From Sulfurovum sp. (lineage in GTDB: Bacteria > Campylobacterota > Campylobacteria > Campylobacterales > Sulfurovaceae): a DNA stretch of 64,000 bases. The position numbers and the translations under genes were made by a program. Below the pieces are notes generated by a model. The model saw only the letters and a program-made list of their open reading frames with translations. It did not search any database and was not told where the DNA came from. Location of the stretch: NCBI GenBank assembly GCA_027068485.1, contig JAMOSB010000022.1:61995-125994 (forward strand), in the 5' to 3' direction. Shown piece after piece: positions 57,798 to 64,000 of this stretch. Within the stretch, counting starts at the first letter, position 1. Every line of letters begins with the position of its first letter.

Positions 57798-58161
57798 TTT
57801 TTTCTCCTTTATCCAGCTTAAAGGTTCTAATGCAAAGTTTTATAGCGACTGCAATATCAATAATTTTTGGTTTTAAAAGGGCTTCATTGTTTTGTAGAAC
57901 ATACTCTAAAAGTGAGATATCATTACGCTCTCCTGTTAAAACCTGAATAATAAGATAAGATAAATATTCTCTATTCTCTCTAGTAGAGGCATTTGTATTT
58001 TCAAAAAGAGCCAAAGTAGGTAACAAGCCACTTTGCATCACACTTGCTCCAAAAGAGGAGATGTAGCCATTATATGCTGAGGGAATACTCCCTTCAGGAA
58101 ACGCCTCTTTTAACACTTTCATCACCTCTGGAATATACTTCTCTACGCTCTGCTTACTCAT
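57790..58161 (-). CDS. cmr5: Cmr5-family small subunit
   Basis: Small helical subunit (Cas11 type) of the Cmr effector, which lines the filament and helps target RNA binding. The 123 residues include the Cmr5-typical stretch SAYNGYISSFGASVMQSGLL and a long helix before it. Overlaps cmr4 by 4 bases and cmr6 by 8. Confidence 0.85.
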   Translation of the reverse strand: MSKQSVEKYIPEVMKVLKEAFPEGSIPSAYNGYISSFGASVMQSGLLPTLALFENTNASTRENREYLSYLIIQVLTGERNDISLLEYVLQNNEALLKPKIIDIAVAIKLCIRTFKLDKGEKNE

Positions 58162-59009
58162 AATGACACCTTCTCTACTTTTGAATACCCATACCCTATC
58201 GATTTATTTGCACCAAACTGCACATGAGTGCTACTGTTAAAACGCTTCTTTTTTTTGTCTGCTTCATCAAGATTGGTAAGCTTGGCAATCTCATCATCTG
58301 AAGCGTAAGCTCGATCGTAAATACCTTCATCAAGATTTGTAGGTTTTGCAATAGCAAAATAGAACTTGGATTTTTTTGGCACAACCTCTTCATACCATAG
58401 GTTTTTACTTACCCCATCTTCTAGGTAATTTCTTGCCAAAACGGGTAGGCTGAGGGCTTTAAAATCTGCATCGGCAAAAAGAGCCAAGTTTTTCCCTAAA
58501 AATGGTTCTAGTGCTGAAACAGTTAAACCATTGACACCTGCTTCAAAATCTTCTAAAATGACATTATCTAGCGTTTCAAAAATAAGAGGTTTCCCCTCTT
58601 GGACTTTTACTTTACTGAGTGCTTCAAGTGCTGATTTGAGCTTCTCATCTATACTTATCTTAAAATCTTCTAAAAAGGTAAGAAAGTTTTCAATAACTCC
58701 TACCGATGTTGCCATAAAATAGGGTTTCTTATTGCTTCGTACTGGTCTTGCCAACAAAGAGGCTTCAAAGAAGTGAAATGCTCCTGCTTGTGCCTCTTTG
58801 GCTTTGTTGTCTGCCCCAAAAATATAATTGATATAGTTACTCTCTTCTGAAGCCTCTCTCAATGCCCCTTTAAGACTAGAGCTGTGAATGGTTGGTAACC
58901 CTGTGATGGCATCTCTTTGTACTTGATTGTCAATGATATCAAAGTTAATGTCTCCACTTCCGACATGAAGGTTGCTTAGTGTGGTTATGGTGTATAAATC
59001 GTTTCTCAT
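58158..59009 (-). CDS. cmr4: Cmr4-family RAMP, target RNA nuclease subunit
   Basis: Cas7-type backbone protein of 283 residues; several copies bind crRNA and cut target RNA at 6-nt intervals. The N-terminus LHVGSGDINFDIIDNQVQRD carries Asp27 at the place of the catalytic Asp26 of Pyrococcus Cmr4, followed by SSSLKGALREA. The C-terminal Gly-rich segment THVQFGANKSIGYGYSKV closes the fold. Target cleavage should be intact. Confidence 0.88.
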   Translation of the reverse strand: MRNDLYTITTLSNLHVGSGDINFDIIDNQVQRDAITGLPTIHSSSLKGALREASEESNYINYIFGADNKAKEAQAGAFHFFEASLLARPVRSNKKPYFMATSVGVIENFLTFLEDFKISIDEKLKSALEALSKVKVQEGKPLIFETLDNVILEDFEAGVNGLTVSALEPFLGKNLALFADADFKALSLPVLARNYLEDGVSKNLWYEEVVPKKSKFYFAIAKPTNLDEGIYDRAYASDDEIAKLTNLDEADKKKKRFNSSTHVQFGANKSIGYGYSKVEKVSL

Positions 59010-59953
59010 GATTTCTCTCCTATGGTATAAATATTTAATCCTACTTTTTGTAGGTTTTGGTTGTTTAAGTTATCAATTAGCTCTTGTGTTGGATCAATAA
59101 AAACGGAACCCTTTTCATATAAAAAGATATTTTTTGACTTTTTAAATTTTCTATGTTGTCCCTTAAATTCGTTTTCTAAATAGCGAAAAGGTATCTCACT
59201 CGTAATGGCAAAAGTACAATGCTCTTTAATGGGAACATCAATATAGGCATCACTTAAAAGTGTCACATAGCCATTGCTATCAACATACTCAAGCTTCTCC
59301 TTAGTTGGGATTACCTGCATCTTAAAAGTAGAAGTCTCTGCACCCAACATCACATAAGAGGAGGTAAGCTCAAAATCACTCTCTACATATAAGGCAAAAG
59401 AGAAATCATCTTTTAAAAGATAAGAGGTTTTTTTAAAAAAAGCGTTATCTCCTCCACCTTTTTTTATGCCTATTTGCTCCACAGGGTTGAAGATATCATC
59501 AAACCTTAATGTGCCACTTCCATCAAGTGAGACAAAGTTATCATAAATATCCTCTTTGGGATTGTAGTTTTCTAAAACACCCTCTTTATAGGGGTATCTA
59601 TCGATATTGACCTTTTTCATAAACTTCTCACCCTTTTTCATTAAAAAAACAGCAGAGATATTGTTTAAAACACCAAAATCTTGCTCTTGGTTAAACATAA
59701 ACTTGGTATCACCTACTAACGCTTTGGCTTTCTCTTTTTTATCTTCATCTATCCACTCACCTCTTCTTTTTTTGGTAAGCAGTCCACTCTGCATTAACAT
59801 CTCTTTGCGTATCATGCCCAAGAGTGCTGTCTGTTGGGGAAATGGTCGAGAGTGAACCAAGTAGTTACTACCATCCTCTCCTAATGCTCCAAATGTTCTA
59901 TCACCTCCAAAGAAAAATGGCTCCAATGGTGTGAGTATGATTAAATATCTCAT
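59006..59953 (-). CDS. cmr3: Cmr3-family RAMP
   Basis: Cas5-type subunit that holds the 5' handle of the crRNA and contacts Cas10. The 315 residues begin LIILTPLEPFFFGGDRTFG, the usual Cmr3 start, with HSRPFPQQTALLGMI after it. The C-terminal region is AT-rich-coded and divergent. Overlaps cas10 and cmr4 by 4 bases each. Confidence 0.85.
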   Translation of the reverse strand: MRYLIILTPLEPFFFGGDRTFGALGEDGSNYLVHSRPFPQQTALLGMIRKEMLMQSGLLTKKRRGEWIDEDKKEKAKALVGDTKFMFNQEQDFGVLNNISAVFLMKKGEKFMKKVNIDRYPYKEGVLENYNPKEDIYDNFVSLDGSGTLRFDDIFNPVEQIGIKKGGGDNAFFKKTSYLLKDDFSFALYVESDFELTSSYVMLGAETSTFKMQVIPTKEKLEYVDSNGYVTLLSDAYIDVPIKEHCTFAITSEIPFRYLENEFKGQHRKFKKSKNIFLYEKGSVFIDPTQELIDNLNNQNLQKVGLNIYTIGEKS

Positions 59954-61356
59954 GATTTATCTCCTTGGACAAATTTAATAAAACGAAGCGTTGCATAGAC
60001 TTTGTCAAGTGGGTTCTCCCCCTCTTTTGCCACACGGTACGACTCATAAATAAACGCTACCAACTGTTCAAAAAAGGCTCTATACTCGTTATGCACCTCT
60101 TCATTAAAGTAGTTATCAAAAAAGTTTTGTAACTGCTCTTTGCTTTGGGCTATCTCTTTGAGCAGAGGCTTATTACTCTCTATCTTATGGTGAATAGAGT
60201 GTAAGAAGTTATCTATATCCTCTCCACCCTTTAGATTAGAACTAAAGAGTCTAAAATTCTCATATAGCTCTCCATTTTTGTGAATAATCGCTTGAAAGGT
60301 CTGTCCACTATGCTTAGTTACACTAAAAGCAATATTGTCTTTTTCTCCACTCTTTGCATCACGAAAAAGTAGCCCTCTACTCTTCTCTAAGGCTTCATAC
60401 AGAGGAAACTTGTAGTACTGCATAGCAATACCAAATGAGAGTGTCGCCTCTGTGCCTTTGAATGCCTCATTAAAGCCTTGGCTTATCTCATCACAAAGTT
60501 CAAAAATCGTTTTCTCTCCACTCACCACTGGAGCAAAAAAGAGCAAATCATCTCCCCCTGCAAAGATGGTCTCTCCACCAAAGGCTTTTATGAGTTTATG
60601 AGACTCTTGTCCATACTCAAAAAGTTTTTTAGAAAATTTTTGAAAATCATCTCTATTTTTAAGTGAAGAGACCACTTTTCCCATACTATCACCATCAGCA
60701 TGAACAATGGCATAGTATTTATGATACGGTTTTAGATAGGGTTTAAGTTCCCTATTGTCATAGACCTCCAACTCATCATCTTTCAGCAGTGCTTTGACAT
60801 TGACCTCCTCTATATCACTCATAGCAATCTCAGGTAAAGAGGGGAATGACTTCTTCTCTCCAAACGCCTCTTTGGTTAAAAAGCTATTGTTCCCTTTGAG
60901 CATCTTGGTCAATTTATTCTCTTGGTATTGAGCCACTTCTATAAAAAGTTCTGCCGTATCAAGGTAAGGGGTCATCTCCACAATAGGGTTTGCCCCCTCT
61001 TTTAGCTCTTTTTCGACAATACTTATCTGAAAATATTTTTTTAAAAAGTCATAATCTACTTTGGTATCTTCTGAAAGATAATGCAATACTTCATCAACTC
61101 TAGTTTCAAGTTTATCTCTATCCCCCTCTTGGGCTTCAAAAATAAATCTATCATGAAAGAGTCCTATCTCTTTGCCAGACTCAAACATACTTTTATCTTT
61201 GATATATGGCACAACAAATTCACGCTCTTGAAACTGTGCGATTATCTGCTTCATCATATAAGAGAAGATATAACTCCCCCCCCAAAGCTCACGCGTTTTT
61301 TTAGCATCTTTTAGGGTTTTATAGATTGGTCCTATGGTTAGGGCTAGATAGGTCAT
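59950..61356 (-). CDS. cas10: Cas10 (Cmr2) without HD domain, cyclase motif intact
   Basis: Large subunit and signal synthase of the type III-B effector, 468 residues. The protein starts directly with the first palm domain (LALTIGPIYKTLKDAKKTRE), so the N-terminal HD DNase domain is lacking. The nucleotide-binding HADGDSMGK (219-227) and the GGDD motif (267-270, IFAGGDDLLFF) are intact, so a second messenger should be made. No Cys-x2-Cys zinc site is visible between the palms. With a CorA-like neighbour, SAM-AMP as in Bacteroides fragilis is the expected product, by analogy. Confidence 0.92.
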   Translation of the reverse strand: MTYLALTIGPIYKTLKDAKKTRELWGGSYIFSYMMKQIIAQFQEREFVVPYIKDKSMFESGKEIGLFHDRFIFEAQEGDRDKLETRVDEVLHYLSEDTKVDYDFLKKYFQISIVEKELKEGANPIVEMTPYLDTAELFIEVAQYQENKLTKMLKGNNSFLTKEAFGEKKSFPSLPEIAMSDIEEVNVKALLKDDELEVYDNRELKPYLKPYHKYYAIVHADGDSMGKVVSSLKNRDDFQKFSKKLFEYGQESHKLIKAFGGETIFAGGDDLLFFAPVVSGEKTIFELCDEISQGFNEAFKGTEATLSFGIAMQYYKFPLYEALEKSRGLLFRDAKSGEKDNIAFSVTKHSGQTFQAIIHKNGELYENFRLFSSNLKGGEDIDNFLHSIHHKIESNKPLLKEIAQSKEQLQNFFDNYFNEEVHNEYRAFFEQLVAFIYESYRVAKEGENPLDKVYATLRFIKFVQGDKS

Positions 61357-62390
61357 TAGTTTACCTCACTTATTAATTTTCCTTGTTTTTCAACAAATTT
61401 TAAAAACTCATACATATCAAACTCTTTAGGTGTTTTTATTGTCTTAGATACTCTGTTTAATGAAAAACTAAACTCTTTATCCAAAATTTTCTTATAACTA
61501 TTATCGTGTAAGATATATATCTTTCCATTAAGAATTTTAAAAGTAAGTGGAGATTTAAATCTATCTATACCATCAAGACTTTTGATTTTTACCTGTCTTT
61601 TACCCCCATTAGGTCGAAACTCATTATGTTCTGCCAAACCTAATACTGCTCGAATATAGTTAAATTCTCTATCATCAGGTTCTGTACAAACTATTGGTTT
61701 ATGGGTTCCATGTATTACTTGTGGAAATTCGTTTTTAATAAACTTTTTTTCCCAACCAACTTTTTTATGTGAACACATATATCTAAATATCAATGACTTA
61801 TAATAAGGTTTAGTTATTCCCATTTTTAATTTTTTATAAAATATATCTATTGAGGATAATGCTTTATCATATTCTGCATCTCTATATGTTCCAAGTAAAA
61901 AAACTTTATTACTCTGTTTTTTGATTATTTTTTTTATCTCATCATCTGTAATATGACTTCGTAAAAATGAACCAAACCCTTTCGACTGTCTTGTTCCAAA
62001 ATTTGTTACAAACATAAATTCATCAAAATATTTTTCTATTAAACTTTTAATTTCTTTGTTGAAAGTAAAAAATTCTACTTTGATAGCGGTATGTGTAATT
62101 AAACTTTTAATTTTATCATTATCATTTGATATTGGATTATTTGCAAAATATAAAGATTTATTAGGTAATGCTCTTGTTCCCTGTCCACTAATTATCTTCA
62201 CCTTATAATCCAAAGACTTAGCCCCATTTGCATTTTTAACAAACGGAATCCCTTCTACCTGTTCCAACAGAAACCTATCAAACTTAGGTTTCAACTCTGT
62301 AGCCCGAAGCGTTGCACCACTTTGGTCACTTTGAAAGTGAATGATAGGGGTGTGTTGCTTTAGGGTAAACACTACTTTAAATTTGCTCAT
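61356..62390 (-). CDS. cmr1: Cmr1-family RAMP
   Basis: Outer RAMP of the Cmr effector, 344 residues, bound to the 3' end of the guide/target. The N-terminus KQHTPIIHFQSDQSGATLRA followed by TELKPKFDRFLLEQ is the form seen in CorA-associated III-B systems, and TNFGTRQSKGFGSF (about 129-142) is the Gly-rich loop. It overlaps corA by 4 bases and cas10 by one. Confidence 0.8.
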   Translation of the reverse strand: MSKFKVVFTLKQHTPIIHFQSDQSGATLRATELKPKFDRFLLEQVEGIPFVKNANGAKSLDYKVKIISGQGTRALPNKSLYFANNPISNDNDKIKSLITHTAIKVEFFTFNKEIKSLIEKYFDEFMFVTNFGTRQSKGFGSFLRSHITDDEIKKIIKKQSNKVFLLGTYRDAEYDKALSSIDIFYKKLKMGITKPYYKSLIFRYMCSHKKVGWEKKFIKNEFPQVIHGTHKPIVCTEPDDREFNYIRAVLGLAEHNEFRPNGGKRQVKIKSLDGIDRFKSPLTFKILNGKIYILHDNSYKKILDKEFSFSLNRVSKTIKTPKEFDMYEFLKFVEKQGKLISEVN

Positions 62391-64000
62391 TTTTTCTCCT
62401 TATCCATAAAATACTTCACAATAAAAGGTGAACTAATAGTACAGAATATAGCTATACCTAACCATATCTCATTATCAATTTTTATACTATCAGCTCCAAA
62501 TACATTCATTCCAAAGAAACCTGCTACCAATGTTGGAGGAATCAAGAATGTACCAAGCCGTGTAAGTTGATTCATTTGATTCTTCTCTTCTCGCTCTTGC
62601 TCTAAAAAGGCATAGCTATTGAGTGAAGCTATCTCTTGACGCAAATCCTCTATGTCACGCTTTATATTCATAATATCTATCGCCTTATCATAAAGCTCTA
62701 TCCCTTGATCTTGGGCTGTCACCTCTTTGAAGTAGAGTTTATTGACAAAACGGAGATAATTTTTGTAGAGGATAGAGATATTTTCAACTGAAGGAGTCTC
62801 CTCTCCTCGTACATCTGAAATAGCTGTTATCTCATCTGAGAAGCGTAAAATAGAGGCTCTTTGTACCAATAGGAGCGAGAGCATTTGGAAATACATGGTT
62901 TTTACATGATTTAATAAAATCTCTTCTCCAAAATAACCCCTATTACTCAAAACCATAAAGGAATAACGAGTAATTCCATAGAAAGTTCCATAATTATTCC
63001 ATCTTTTATAGGTAGCTTTTTCAATAAATTCTTGATGCATACCTTTATCTTGAACGGTAATATCATTGCCATCTACAAAAACATACTTATACCAGTTTTT
63101 ATTCTCTATATTATTTTGAGTACATGTTACAAAAGCATCATTCCCATACCAAGAGAGGACAAACATACGATCATCTATAATAGGTTGAACATAATTTTTC
63201 TCTTTTTGACTTTTATCTATAGTAAAACTATCTCCAAGTATATCTGTAATGTATTTAGCAATTTTTATCTCTTTATAGAGGTCACAAAAACGCTCTTCTA
63301 TACCATTTACTTTAATATACTCTGGTAGGAATGCTCCTTTTGTTGCTTCTGTACTAAAACCATCACCTAAAAATTGAGGATAGACCCTACGACCATAATC
63401 ATTGATTTTTAAAATATCTTCTACTTGATGGTAGTTATAATTTTCAACTTCAAAAGAGAGAATCCCCACTCCTGTATCAAAAAGTCGTAAATTAACACCC
63501 TCTAACTTCAAGAGATAAGGCTCTTTATCTTTTATTTTAAGTTCAAAACTATCATCATCAAGTTTTTTTTCAAAATAGTAAGAGGTCGCACTCTTATCAA
63601 AATCTTGTGTATTAAAAAGTGAATCTTTTACAAAATCATGAAAATAGACTATCTCATTATAATCGAGACTATTTTTAACCTCAAACTTTTGGTACTCCCA
63701 ATTATCTTGCTCTAAACTTATTTTGAAATCATCATCTATTTTGACCCGCTCATCAAAACTATGCTCTCGATAGAACGCATGTTTATCTTTTATCTTATCA
63801 ATAATCTTATCAAACCGAAACGGAAACATAAAATTGTGATAACTTATCATCTTTTTCTTTTTACTCATTTCTATAATTTCTCCTGCTAATCTATCAGCCA
63901 AACCTGAAGTAAGATACCCACTATCAAACCCAAAAAATCCACGACCATGATAGGCTTGTTTTTGTGCTATCTGCTGTTGGTACTTCTCTGTTAAAAATGC
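62387..64000 (-). CDS. corA: CRISPR-associated CorA-like membrane effector (start not resolved)
   Basis: C-terminal part of at least 493 residues ends in two membrane segments with the CorA signature: TRLGTFLIPPTLVAGFFGMN then a second segment ISSPFIVKYF. The GMN motif marks CorA magnesium channels, while the large N-terminal soluble part (YHNFMFPFRFD start) is that of type III-B-linked CorA effectors, opened by SAM-AMP in Bacteroides. ATG at 63868 with an AGGAG upstream is one start; TTG at 63901 is another. The frame is open and protein-like (GRGFFGFDSGYLTSGLADRL) to the window edge, so a longer or fused protein is possible. Confidence 0.82.
   Translation of the reverse strand, partial: AFLTEKYQQQIAQKQAYHGRGFFGFDSGYLTSGLADRLAGEIIEMSKKKKMISYHNFMFPFRFDKIIDKIKDKHAFYREHSFDERVKIDDDFKISLEQDNWEYQKFEVKNSLDYNEIVYFHDFVKDSLFNTQDFDKSATSYYFEKKLDDDSFELKIKDKEPYLLKLEGVNLRLFDTGVGILSFEVENYNYHQVEDILKINDYGRRVYPQFLGDGFSTEATKGAFLPEYIKVNGIEERFCDLYKEIKIAKYITDILGDSFTIDKSQKEKNYVQPIIDDRMFVLSWYGNDAFVTCTQNNIENKNWYKYVFVDGNDITVQDKGMHQEFIEKATYKRWNNYGTFYGITRYSFMVLSNRGYFGEEILLNHVKTMYFQMLSLLLVQRASILRFSDEITAISDVRGEETPSVENISILYKNYLRFVNKLYFKEVTAQDQGIELYDKAIDIMNIKRDIEDLRQEIASLNSYAFLEQEREEKNQMNQLTRLGTFLIPPTLVAGFFGMNVFGADSIKIDNEIWLGIAIFCTISSPFIVKYFMDKEKK

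Overview
The window looks like a chromosomal segment of a sulfur-metabolising member of the Campylobacterota (Epsilonproteobacteria), of the Sulfurovum/Sulfurimonas type. The grounds are gene content and order. A ffh, pseudouridine synthase, waaA, flgZ-like zinc ribbon, Nif3-like, glyQ, purE, U32 peptidase, glnA arrangement matches, as far as I recall, that of Campylobacter and Helicobacter. An OmpR-type orphan regulator has an almost unmistakable HsrA (HP1043-like) DNA-binding half. A psrABC-like molybdoenzyme and c-type cytochrome are also present.

Layout. 1-6.5 kb (minus strand): a NosL-like copper lipoprotein and ABC ATPase, then a polysulfide/thiosulfate reductase-like operon and a tandemly duplicated dihaem cytochrome c. 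6.6-7.2 kb: an exported small heat-shock-like protein. 7.5-11.3 kb: an AT-rich island with one canonical Roadblock/LC7 protein, a 65-residue protein, two further proteins that I infer to be divergent Roadblock-like proteins, and a GAF/HisKA/HATPase/REC hybrid kinase. 11.5-13.8 kb: tRNA-Met and groES-groEL. 13.8-30 kb: housekeeping operons, mostly minus strand (xseA, ubiE, ribD, minEDC, rimP, rbfA, infB, ylxR, thrB, tsaB-like, lpxC, an M23 peptidase, a degenerate DHH protein, nadC, nadA), then plsY and folB on the plus strand. 30-55.7 kb: hsrA-like, fdx, bamA, tyrA, ffh and the conserved waaA/flgZ/glyQ block, into which a two-gene AAA ATPase cassette is inserted; then hisJ, glnA, an amino-acid permease, a lipoprotein, PBP1A, a BioF-like synthase, maf, alaS and a fused double ABC ATPase.

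55.7-64 kb (minus strand) holds the most notable accessory system: a type III-B CRISPR effector operon transcribed corA-like, cmr1, cas10 (no HD domain, GGDD intact), cmr3, cmr4, cmr5, cmr6 with an extra C-terminal region. Downstream lie two gene fragments that I read as the start of a reverse transcriptase and the end of Cas2, that is, an adaptation module collapsed by deletion. No CRISPR array is visible. By family knowledge, Cas10/CorA systems signal with a nucleotide made by the Cas10 palm (SAM-AMP in Bacteroides fragilis) that acts on the CorA-like membrane protein. That chemistry is inference here. The CorA frame remains open to the right edge of the window, so the protein may carry a further N-terminal domain.

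Other points of interest are the Roadblock-kinase cluster without a GTPase, the ATPase cassette translationally coupled to glyQ, candidate operators (a tandem 11-bp repeat before the sHSP gene, palindromes at the tRNA/groES and nadA/plsY promoters), mosaic codon use in groEL, and a 48-codon membrane-protein frame after PBP1A that seems to lack a normal start codon.
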